Part shown: positions 43,233-49,913 of the stretch, one piece after another | Position numbering within the stretch: position 1 is the first letter of the stretch | Layout of the letters: each line of letters opens with the position of its first letter | NCBI GenBank assembly: GCA_013151635.1 | Contig: JAADHV010000064.1 | Location: 1-49,913 of the forward strand | DNA from: Deltaproteobacteria bacterium | GTDB taxonomy: Bacteria; Desulfobacterota; Desulfobacteria; Desulfobacterales; Desulfobacteraceae | Direction: 5' to 3' | DNA length: 49,913 nt | Made by a program: the position numbers and the translations under genes | The notes under the pieces: generated by a model | What the model was told of the DNA's origin: nothing | Databases searched by the model: none | Seen by the model: the letters and a program-made list of their open reading frames with translations, nothing else

Positions 43233-44009
43233 GTGGATTCAAGAACAGTAAAAAAAAATCTGCTTGAATTAACGCAATATATTCCCACTGAACTTCCAGC
43301 AATGGGCTGGTATTTCAGCAACGAGCAACCATCGAGTGCTCTTGTTTTTGAAAAAGGCAAATGGGCTTGCATGTTTCAATACATGGAGCAAATTACAGCC
43401 GGAAAACAGTTATGTTTTTCATCTCAATTGTCTGGCTGCAGTGGTGCTGCATGCTATTTGGGATTCAAAACACCCAGCCAGCAAGCGGGCGGTTTTTTGG
43501 CAGAAAAAGAAAAATTTAAAAAATGTATTGAATATGGTGAGGCTTTTTACCGCGAGATTCAAGCAATAAAAGCAAAAAACAACTATTTGATTTTAAGTAG
43601 AATCCAAGATGTTCCTGAAAATACAAACATTGAAGTAGTTAACTTATGGGTAAGCGCAATGGCATTGACAGGGTTGGTTACTCTTGCCAATTACGATAGC
43701 CCCACTAATAACAACGTGCTCATCCCGTTTGCATCCGGTTGTCAAAGCATGTGGACCATGCCATATAAAGAAAAATTAAACCAAAATCCTAAAGCAGTTG
43801 TTGGCAGTATGGATCCCGCAATGAGGGAATATCTCTCTCCGCAAGTTCTTCTGTTTTCGTTGCCATCTGAACGGTTTGTGAAGTTGGCTGGATATATACC
43901 AAATAGCTTTTTGTTGAATAGCAGTTGGGGTGAATTGCTCCGGCGTTGTCGATCAGCCGTAGTTAAGAATTCACCAGGCATTTGTTTACCTCCGTTGTTT
44001 AAAAAATGA
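43233..44009 (+). CDS. DUF169-family protein
   Basis: 258 residues from the GTG at 43233, which follows AGGAGA; a TTG at 43215 would add six residues. The pattern GCSGAACYLGF, then IPFASGCQSMWTMPY and a late SLPSERF is that of DUF169 (PF02596), an uncharacterised family common in anaerobes and archaea. Conserved cysteines may bind a metal. There is a spacer of over 200 bases before it without a recognisable gene, and an inverted CGGCATATGCCG follows the stop. Confidence 0.75.
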   Translation: MDSRTVKKNLLELTQYIPTELPAMGWYFSNEQPSSALVFEKGKWACMFQYMEQITAGKQLCFSSQLSGCSGAACYLGFKTPSQQAGGFLAEKEKFKKCIEYGEAFYREIQAIKAKNNYLILSRIQDVPENTNIEVVNLWVSAMALTGLVTLANYDSPTNNNVLIPFASGCQSMWTMPYKEKLNQNPKAVVGSMDPAMREYLSPQVLLFSLPSERFVKLAGYIPNSFLLNSSWGELLRRCRSAVVKNSPGICLPPLFKK

Positions 44010-44126
44010 TCTTTAAATCGGCATATGCCGCCTACAAAAGCTATCGGCATCGGCCTGTAGTATTCACGAGTATATTTCAAAAGAGGTTTTTATTCGACGG
44101 GATGTGATTATGAAAATACTGGCTTA

Positions 44127-44393
44127 TCAGGAAGTTTCTTTTTCCTTTGCAAGACCGTCCAGATGTCTTTCAACAAATGCCCGTAAATTCCTGTCCGGAT
44201 CAAGCCTGTCTGAATAATAGTTTAATACCCACCAAAGATTATTCAATTTATCACAATCATTTTGCCACCAGGAAACAGATTCTTTTATAGCTTCGGGGGA
44301 ATACTCGGAATTAATTTTTATATAGAAATCATAACACATCGTCCGGGTGATTGGCTTAAGACTGAGCACCTTGACAGTGTTTCTGTTTATCAT
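44127..44393 (-). CDS. Small hypothetical protein beside the cobamide operon
   Basis: 88 residues from the ATG at 44393, preceded by AAGGAGGCGGGA; an upstream ATG at 44426 lacks this signal. The sequence is Trp- and Asn-rich in its middle (VSWWQNDC, NLWWVLNYY) and hydrophilic, with no signal peptide. The strong ribosome-binding site supports expression. I do not recognise the family. It diverges from cobU. Confidence 0.6.
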   Translation of the reverse strand: MINRNTVKVLSLKPITRTMCYDFYIKINSEYSPEAIKESVSWWQNDCDKLNNLWWVLNYYSDRLDPDRNLRAFVERHLDGLAKEKETS

Positions 44394-44566
44394 TCCCGCC
44401 TCCTTAAAATGTTTTAAAGTGAACAAGATTTATTTAATAAAAGTCCTACATTAATACATACAGGTTGTAAAGCACAATTTTAAGTTGCCAATACCTGCAT
44501 GGATAAGATAAGTTGGGAGAAATAATTAATATTCAGGGCAAAAAGCCAAAGGACAGCAGGGGTGTT

Positions 44567-45100
44567 TTGAAAAACCAGATAACTTTTGTGGTCGGGGGGT
44601 GCAGAAGCGGAAAGAGTTCTTTTGCCCTTGACCAGGCCAACATGACAGCACGGGAAAATAAATATTTTATTGCCACCTCAGTACCAACTGATTCTGAAAT
44701 GGAAAAGCGGGTGGAAAAGCATCAACAAGAGCGTGGAGAAAACTGGCATACAATTGAAGAGCCGGTCAGGATTCATGAAAAAATTAATCAATGCTCACAA
44801 AAGGCTGGCGTCATCCTTGTGGACTGCCTGACCCTTTGGGTGTCAAATTTATTGTTTCATTCAAATGATCAGGCCCAATTTGACAAAGCCGTAAAAGATC
44901 TTGAAATTTCTTTAAACAAGTGCGAATGCCCGGTATTCCTGGTCTCCAATGAAGTTGGTACGGGTATTGTCCCGGAAAACAAGCTTGCAAGGCAATTCAG
45001 GGACCTTGCAGGCTTTGTCAATCAAAGGGTCGCAAAAATTGCAGACAGGGTTATTATGACGGTTGCGGGGATTGATATCCAGATAAAACCAGGACCTTGA
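44567..45100 (+). CDS. cobU: Adenosylcobinamide kinase / adenosylcobinamide-phosphate guanylyltransferase
   Basis: 177 residues from a TTG at 44567 with AGGGG before it, which gives the family N-terminus MKNQITFVVGG; a TTG at 44513 would add 18 residues. P-loop GGCRSGKS (10-17), the guanylylated His52 in VEKHQQERGENWHTIEEP, and LVDCLTLWVSNL and VSNEVGTGIVP are present. It activates cobinamide for nucleotide-loop attachment. First gene of the operon. No cobalamin riboswitch fits in the 140-base gap upstream. Confidence 0.92.
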   Translation: MKNQITFVVGGCRSGKSSFALDQANMTARENKYFIATSVPTDSEMEKRVEKHQQERGENWHTIEEPVRIHEKINQCSQKAGVILVDCLTLWVSNLLFHSNDQAQFDKAVKDLEISLNKCECPVFLVSNEVGTGIVPENKLARQFRDLAGFVNQRVAKIADRVIMTVAGIDIQIKPGP

Positions 45101-45145
45101 ACCATATTAAAACAAAATAAAATTGCAGGGAATAGAATAACGATA

Positions 45146-46087
45146 ATGCAGTATAAACATATTTTCGGACCGGTCCCGTCAAGGCGTCTTGGAATCTCTC
45201 TTGGTGTTGACCTTGTGACCCATAAAATCTGCAGCCTTGACTGTATCTATTGTGAGTGCGGGAAAACAACCATGTTAACAGCTTCCCGGAAAGAGTATGT
45301 CAGGCTCAAGGATGTGAAAAAGGAGCTTGACCATTTCTGGCGGTATAATCCTGATCCTGACTATATTACTTTTTCAGGGTCGGGCGAGCCTAGCCTGAAC
45401 AGCGGGTTAGGTGAGGTCATAGACTATATTAAAGAAAAAAAATCAGGCATTAAAGTTGCGGTTTTGACCAATTCCACTCTTTTTTCCCAAAAACAGGTGA
45501 GAAAGGCACTTTTAAAAGCCGATCTTTTAGTGCCCTCCCTTGATGCGGTTTCAAAAAAGGCTTTTGCCTGGATTAACAGGCCCGGTAATAGTATTAAGGT
45601 CAATGAGATTGTAAAGGGCCTTGAAATTTTTGCAAATGAATACAAGGGTAAAATATGGCTGGAAGTTTTTATTCTTCCCGGGATTAATGACAGCCGGCCT
45701 GATCTGTTATTGCTGAAAGATGCGATTCAAAGAATTAACCCTGACAAAATCCAGATCAATACACTGGACCGTCCGGGAACCATGCCTGATATCACGCCTG
45801 CGACAAGGGAGCAGCTTGACCGGGTGATCAGGATATTAGGGTTTCAAAATTGCGAAATCATAGCAAAGTCATGCCGTAATGTCAGTGCAGGTGTGCAGAG
45901 GGAAGATATAAAATCAGCCATTATTGAAACCATACATAGAAGGCCCTGCACAAAAAAAGATCTGCTGCAGATCCTGTGTGTTGAAAAACAGGTAATTGAT
46001 AAATATATTAAAAGGCTTGAGAAGCAAAATAAAATAATAGGGAAAAACAGGGAAAGGGGAGTTTTCTACCAGACTTTAAAAGACTAA
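45146..46087 (+). CDS. Radical SAM protein (COG0731 type) in the cobamide operon
   Basis: 313 residues. The cluster motif is C-SLD-C-IY-C (about residues 29-36), preceded by IFGPVPSRRLGISLGVDL, the mark of this family, with SGSGEPSLNS as the SAM-binding GGE-like segment. Residues 245-313 form a winged-helix-like end (TKKDLLQILCVEKQVIDKYIKRLEKQ). Function unknown; location between cobU and cobS suggests, but does not prove, a role in corrinoid metabolism. Confidence 0.8.
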   Translation: MQYKHIFGPVPSRRLGISLGVDLVTHKICSLDCIYCECGKTTMLTASRKEYVRLKDVKKELDHFWRYNPDPDYITFSGSGEPSLNSGLGEVIDYIKEKKSGIKVAVLTNSTLFSQKQVRKALLKADLLVPSLDAVSKKAFAWINRPGNSIKVNEIVKGLEIFANEYKGKIWLEVFILPGINDSRPDLLLLKDAIQRINPDKIQINTLDRPGTMPDITPATREQLDRVIRILGFQNCEIIAKSCRNVSAGVQREDIKSAIIETIHRRPCTKKDLLQILCVEKQVIDKYIKRLEKQNKIIGKNRERGVFYQTLKD

Positions 46088-46845
46088 TGATAATGAAAAA
46101 GTATTTTTCAAACTTAAGATCTGCAATCTTGTTTATCACCATTCTTCCGGCAGGTAAAAATATAATCTATTCTCCCATGGGCATGATTAAGTTTTTTCCT
46201 GTTGTCGGGCTGATACTGGGCGGGCTGCTCCTGGTATTTGACTTAAGTATTTCACACTTTTGGTCCCCTTTTGCTGTTTCGGTTCTGGATGTTGTTTTTC
46301 TTGTTGTTTTGACAGGGGCATTCCACCTGGACGGACTTGGTGACGCAGCAGATGGTTTGTTCAGCCACAGGTCAAAAAAAAGAGCTCTTGAAATCATGAA
46401 AGACAGCAGGACAGGGATGATGGGACTTGTGGCGGTATTTTGCATCCTGGCAGTTAAAATGGCTGGAATATATTCCGTAAAAACAAGCGGAACCCATTTT
46501 CAAACCCTGATTCTTTTTTTGATAATTCCTTCTTATTCACGAATGTCAATGATCTTTGGCATAAGGCTTCTGGATTACGGCAGAAAAGAAAAGGGGACCG
46601 GGCTTGACCTTTTTGAAAAGAGCATCGGGTTAAAAGATTTTTTCTTTATGTTGATTCCCATGGCAATATCTCTTTTTTTGGGTTATAAAGCCCTGGTTTT
46701 AAACCTTGTTTTTTTGATAACACTTATATCAATATTGGGTTTTTATAAAAAGAAAATGAATTGTATTACAGGAGATATGCTCGGGGCCATGAACGAGATA
46801 ATGGAAGCTTTCTTGTTTTTGGCAGCAGGAGCATTTTTTGTTTAA
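46087..46845 (+). CDS. cobS: Adenosylcobinamide-GDP ribazoletransferase (cobalamin synthase)
   Basis: 252 residues, polytopic membrane protein with about six segments. The motif GAFHLDGLGDAADGLFSHRSKKRALEIMKDSRTGMMG carries the metal-binding Asp residues. It joins GDP-cobinamide with the lower-ligand riboside. Its start shares one base with the preceding stop; an alternative ATG is two codons in. Confidence 0.95.
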   Translation: MIMKKYFSNLRSAILFITILPAGKNIIYSPMGMIKFFPVVGLILGGLLLVFDLSISHFWSPFAVSVLDVVFLVVLTGAFHLDGLGDAADGLFSHRSKKRALEIMKDSRTGMMGLVAVFCILAVKMAGIYSVKTSGTHFQTLILFLIIPSYSRMSMIFGIRLLDYGRKEKGTGLDLFEKSIGLKDFFFMLIPMAISLFLGYKALVLNLVFLITLISILGFYKKKMNCITGDMLGAMNEIMEAFLFLAAGAFFV

Positions 46846-46864
46846 TAAATAAGGAATCTATTAA

Positions 46865-47941
46865 ATGATAACCGGCCATGGCGGCAATAAAAAGAATCTG
46901 GCAGAAAAAACAGGCTGTAGAGTTGATGATATTATAGACATGAGCTGCAATTTAAACCCTCTGGGGCCGCCTGAAACAATAGAAAAGCTCATCTGCGACA
47001 ACCTGGATAAAATAAGATCTCTTCCTGAACCCGATGCTGCCGCCATAAGAAAGGGGTTTGCCTCTTTTCACGGAATTGACAGTAAAAATGTTGTGGCAGG
47101 CAACGGCACCACATGGTTTATTTATACCATTCCCAATGCCCTTGGTTCCAAAAAGGCGATAATTTCAGGACCCAGTTATTCAGATTACAAGGATGCCTGC
47201 ATGATGCATAAAACTGCCTTTTTGCACTGCCTTGCAAAAGAACAGGATAACTTTGATCCTGATATAGATGAGATATCAAGGATGGCAAAAGGTGCTGATA
47301 CGGTCTTTATCTGTAACCCCAACAATCCGACAGGCTCGCTTATTTCGCGGGAAAAGCTTGAATACCTTATTCAAAAACATGAAAATACGGTTTTTATTAT
47401 TGATGAATCCTATCTTCCATTTGTGGACAGGGCAAATGATTACTCCCTTGTAACCAAAACCTTGCATGAAAATTTGATTGTTCTTTCTTCAATGTCAAAA
47501 ATATTCAGGATACCGGGACTTCGTACAGGGTTTTTAAGCGCAGCCCGGGGTCTTGTTGAAAAAATCATGACCTGTTACCAGCCCTGGAGCGTAAATGCAC
47601 TGGCCCAGGCAGTTATAGAAGATATTTTTTGTCATCATGAAAGAATCGAGCCTTTTTTTTTAAAAACAAGAGAGTATATCAAAGAAGAAAAAAAGGTTTT
47701 TATTAAAAGCCTTCAATGTATTAAGGGTATTAAATTATTTGATTCACATACGTATTTTATCCTGGCCCGTTTGACAGGCGGGGTAAATTCAGGGGATTTT
47801 TGCTCAAAGATTGGTCAGCATAAAATATTGATCAGGGATTGCTCAAATTTTTATGGCCTGTCTGATCAATATGTGAGATTTTCCTTAAAGGAAAGAAGGA
47901 CCAACCTGCATCTGGCAGACCTGATAAGGCAGACCGTATAA
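46865..47941 (+). CDS. cobD: Threonine-phosphate decarboxylase (CobD-type aminotransferase fold)
   Basis: 358 residues, PLP fold-type I, near histidinol-phosphate aminotransferase. N-terminus HGGNKKNLAEKTG and DMSCNLNPLGPP fit CobD/CobC. The PLP lysine is in SMSKIFRIPGLRTGF, with CNPNNPTG and DESYLPF before it. In a cobamide operon next to cbiB it should supply aminopropanol phosphate (or ethanolamine phosphate). It ends 1 base before cbiB. Confidence 0.9.
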   Translation: MITGHGGNKKNLAEKTGCRVDDIIDMSCNLNPLGPPETIEKLICDNLDKIRSLPEPDAAAIRKGFASFHGIDSKNVVAGNGTTWFIYTIPNALGSKKAIISGPSYSDYKDACMMHKTAFLHCLAKEQDNFDPDIDEISRMAKGADTVFICNPNNPTGSLISREKLEYLIQKHENTVFIIDESYLPFVDRANDYSLVTKTLHENLIVLSSMSKIFRIPGLRTGFLSAARGLVEKIMTCYQPWSVNALAQAVIEDIFCHHERIEPFFLKTREYIKEEKKVFIKSLQCIKGIKLFDSHTYFILARLTGGVNSGDFCSKIGQHKILIRDCSNFYGLSDQYVRFSLKERRTNLHLADLIRQTV

Positions 47942-47942
47942 A

Positions 47943-48893
47943 ATGATTAAGATCCATTGGTATGTCATACTTGCAGCTTTTATCCTTGACTTTATTCTGG
48001 GTGATCCGGAAATATTGCCCCACCCGGTTATTTACATGGGCAAAGCCATTTATTTTTTCGAGGGCAGGTTCAGGAAATATTTTAAAAATCTTCTTGTTTC
48101 AGGAGGTTTTTTTGCTGTTGCTCTTATTTTTTCTACATGGCTTCTGGCCTATATAACGATAAAGTTGAGTATGGATATCCATCCTGTTTTCAGCAGTTTT
48201 GTCCAGGCTTTCCTGCTTTTTTTTTGTTTTTCATCAACAAGCCTTGAAAAAGCGGCATCAAGCGTTTTTTCTGCCCTTAAGGAAAATGATATTAAAAAGG
48301 CCCGTAAAAGGGTTTCCATGATTGTGGGCAGGCAGGCTGAAACTCTTGACCAAAATGGTGTCATTCGTGCCAGTGTGGAAACAGTTGCTGAAAATTTTGT
48401 GGACGGTTTTTTGTCTCCCTTGTTTTTTGCAATGATCGGGGGGGTGCCGTGGGCACTTGCCTATAAAATGATCAACACCCTGGATTCAATGGTTGGATAT
48501 AAAAATGACACATATATGCTTTTTGGCAGGGTATCTGCACGGATTGACGATATGGCCAATTTTATCCCGGCAAGACTGTCTGTTTTGATCATATCCCTCA
48601 GTGCTTTTATTTTTTCTTTTAAAAAAGGTGTTCTGGCATTAAAAACAGGTTTGTCCCAAGGATCTTTTCATAAAAGCCCCAATGCGGGATTTCCGGAAGC
48701 ATGCTTTGCCGGCGCTCTTGAAATAAGGCTTGGCGGCCCTAATATGTACCATGACGTCATGGTTGAAAAACCCTTTATCGGAAAAGAATTTAAAGACCCG
48801 GGCAAGGAAAAAATAAAACAGGCTTGCGATTTGATGATGGCAGGCTCTTTTTTGGCCACCCTTATTTCTTGCTTTATTCTTTTTGTATTTTAG
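47943..48893 (+). CDS. cbiB: Adenosylcobinamide-phosphate synthase
   Basis: 316 residues, membrane protein with about five segments. DFILGDPEILPHPVIYMGK at the start, RVSMIVGRQAETLDQNGVIRASVETVAENFVDGFLSPLFF in the middle, and NTLDSMVGYKNDTYMLFGRVSARIDDMANF are the CbiB marks. It attaches the aminopropanol phosphate linker made with CobD. Confidence 0.95.
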   Translation: MIKIHWYVILAAFILDFILGDPEILPHPVIYMGKAIYFFEGRFRKYFKNLLVSGGFFAVALIFSTWLLAYITIKLSMDIHPVFSSFVQAFLLFFCFSSTSLEKAASSVFSALKENDIKKARKRVSMIVGRQAETLDQNGVIRASVETVAENFVDGFLSPLFFAMIGGVPWALAYKMINTLDSMVGYKNDTYMLFGRVSARIDDMANFIPARLSVLIISLSAFIFSFKKGVLALKTGLSQGSFHKSPNAGFPEACFAGALEIRLGGPNMYHDVMVEKPFIGKEFKDPGKEKIKQACDLMMAGSFLATLISCFILFVF

Positions 48894-48942
48894 GTTAAGT
48901 TTAGTAAAATTTTTACGATTGCAGGAATAAAATTCAAAAAAA

Positions 48943-49812
48943 ATGCCTGATTTAATTTCAAAGGATTCCATTCTGCCCGCAAGGCCTTTCAAACTCGGAA
49001 CAACTTCTTTTATTTTTCCTGATCACATAGTTCCAAATGTGATAAAGTTAGGGGAGTTTTTTGATGAAATTGAAATTCTTGCCTTTGAAAGCCAGCCAGC
49101 AGAAGTACTTCCCTCAAAAGAAGATGTGAAAAAACTTTTATATCTGTCCCGGGAGCTGGGACTTACTTATAATATCCACCTGCCAATTGATCTCAGCCTT
49201 ACCTTGGATTCAAAAGGAAAAAGGCAAAGAGCTGCTGACACTCTTTTAAGGGTACTCGACCTTTTTGCGCCTGTAAAACCCTCAACCCACACCCTTCACC
49301 TTGATATGCCGCCTGATATGAAAAATGATATCAAAAATCAAAAAAAACTGGAAAACTGGAAAGACAATACCTGCCAGGGCCTTAATGCCCTTTTGTCTAA
49401 AGGTCTTGACCCCGGCATGATTTCCGTTGAAACTCTTGATTATCCTTTTTTTATGATTGAAACCCTGGTGGAGGAATTTGGCTTGTCCGTATGTATTGAC
49501 GCAGGCCACCAGATTAAATACGGACACAATATCCTTAAAACCTTTGAAAAACATAAGCCAAGGACATCCATCATACACTTGCATGGCGTGGTATTTTACG
49601 GCCCCAAAATTTTAGATCACACTTCTCTTGATAAACTTGCAGAATCACACATGGGAAAAGTTGTTAAAATTCTTAAAAATTTTACAGGGGTGGTAAGCCT
49701 GGAAGTGTTTAATAAGGAAAATCTGAACAGGTCTTTGAACTTTCTTTCACAGGTTTTTAAAGACATTGCTCCAAATATAAATGATAATAGAACTAAAGGG
49801 AAACACCAATGA
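48943..49812 (+). CDS. cbiR: CbiR-like cobamide-remodelling phosphodiesterase (AP endonuclease 2 fold)
   Basis: 289 residues with the TIM-barrel pattern of xylose isomerase/AP endonuclease 2 proteins: KLGTTSFIFPDHIVPNV, IEILAFES, NIHLPIDLSL, TLHLDMPP, SVETLDYPF, CIDAGHQIKYG, IIHLHGV, VSLEVFN. The conserved acids and histidines are placed to hold metals. CbiR from Akkermansia cuts cobamides before the lower ligand so that a new one can be fitted, and homologues sit in cobamide operons, as here. The assignment rests on family pattern and context. Stop and next start overlap (ATGA). Confidence 0.75.
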   Translation: MPDLISKDSILPARPFKLGTTSFIFPDHIVPNVIKLGEFFDEIEILAFESQPAEVLPSKEDVKKLLYLSRELGLTYNIHLPIDLSLTLDSKGKRQRAADTLLRVLDLFAPVKPSTHTLHLDMPPDMKNDIKNQKKLENWKDNTCQGLNALLSKGLDPGMISVETLDYPFFMIETLVEEFGLSVCIDAGHQIKYGHNILKTFEKHKPRTSIIHLHGVVFYGPKILDHTSLDKLAESHMGKVVKILKNFTGVVSLEVFNKENLNRSLNFLSQVFKDIAPNINDNRTKGKHQ

Positions 49813-49913
49813 AAAAACGACTGCCTTTTATTTTCATACTGGTTGTTATTATTGCTGCCGCCATATCAGGATTCTTGTTTTTTAAGGAAAAAAAAGACCC
49901 GGATATCATCATG
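49809..49913 (+). CDS. Membrane-anchored protein, N-terminal part (HlyD-like?)
   Basis: 35 codons to the window edge. Residues 3-24 form one hydrophobic helix after a basic start (MKKRLPFIFILVVIIAAAIS), then FKEKKDPDIIM. This is what the beginning of a HlyD-type membrane-fusion protein looks like, but too little is seen to be sure. It starts inside the cbiR stop codon, so it belongs to the same operon. Confidence 0.5.
   Translation, partial: MKKRLPFIFILVVIIAAAISGFLFFKEKKDPDIIM

Noticed and set aside
44427-44566. Possible cobalamin riboswitch before cobU
   Set aside because: The gap is too short and the conserved B12-box words are absent.

Overview
The window reads as chromosome of an AT-rich, strictly anaerobic Gram-negative bacterium, most likely a sulfate-reducing deltaproteobacterium of the Desulfobacterales (Desulfobacter/Desulfobacula-like). 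This is inferred from the gene set: class III ribonucleotide reductase NrdDG, hybrid cluster protein with a small siroheme protein, aldehyde:ferredoxin oxidoreductase, rubrerythrin, an archaeal/eukaryal-type prolyl-tRNA synthetase, BamD (so an outer membrane), MinCDE and a cobamide operon. No sulfate-reduction gene lies in the window, so the physiology is not proven. No rRNA, tRNA, CRISPR array, complete insertion sequence or prophage was recognised.

Layout. 0-2.2 kb is a very AT-rich accessory stretch: the tail of a PIN-domain toxin-like gene, a Cys-rich protein with a SeqA-like N-terminus behind two 13-bp direct repeats, a nested inverted repeat and an excellent sigma-54 promoter. 2.2-9.4 kb holds a CoA-type Nudix hydrolase, nrdD-nrdG behind a pair of NrdR boxes, alr, a MerR/excisionase-HTH plus periplasmic-binding-like regulator, a variant shikimate kinase and mobB. 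9.4-13.9 kb has an LPP20-like secreted protein, panC, a membrane hybrid histidine kinase and an HD protein. 13.9-14.5 kb is intergenic, with the tail of a dead PEP-CTERM gene and a terminator directly in front of ispG. 14.5-19.3 kb is ispG-proS-rel; 19.4-22.3 kb is rpmB, bamD-trxB-trxA (leftward) and rubrerythrin. 22.5-25.9 kb has a formylglycine-enzyme-like protein and the leftward aroF-aroB operon. 26-29.9 kb has a response regulator, a soluble hybrid kinase and minCDE. 29.9-35.8 kb is hisS-aspS, hisD and a membrane phosphoesterase. 35.8-42.7 kb carries the AOR, a Crp/Fnr regulator (HcpR-like) and the divergent hcp operon. 43-49.9 kb has a DUF169 protein and a cobamide operon (cobU, radical SAM, cobS, cobD, cbiB, cbiR-like) running into a membrane-anchored protein cut by the window edge.

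The most notable unannotated system is upstream of aroF: a perfect TTGACA/TATAAT promoter, a 39-codon leader peptide with a Tyr-Trp-Arg-Trp-Trp run, complementary segments that fit a classical 1:2 / 2:3 / 3:4 attenuator, and two tandem intrinsic terminators with the same stem. It should couple DAHP synthase and dehydroquinate synthase expression to charged tRNA-Trp. The second point of interest is the hcp locus: an HcpR/FNR-type palindrome between the regulator and hcp, a regulator whose full-length form seems to start at a non-AUG codon, and an hcp-linked HD-family protein whose HD doublet is replaced by YN.
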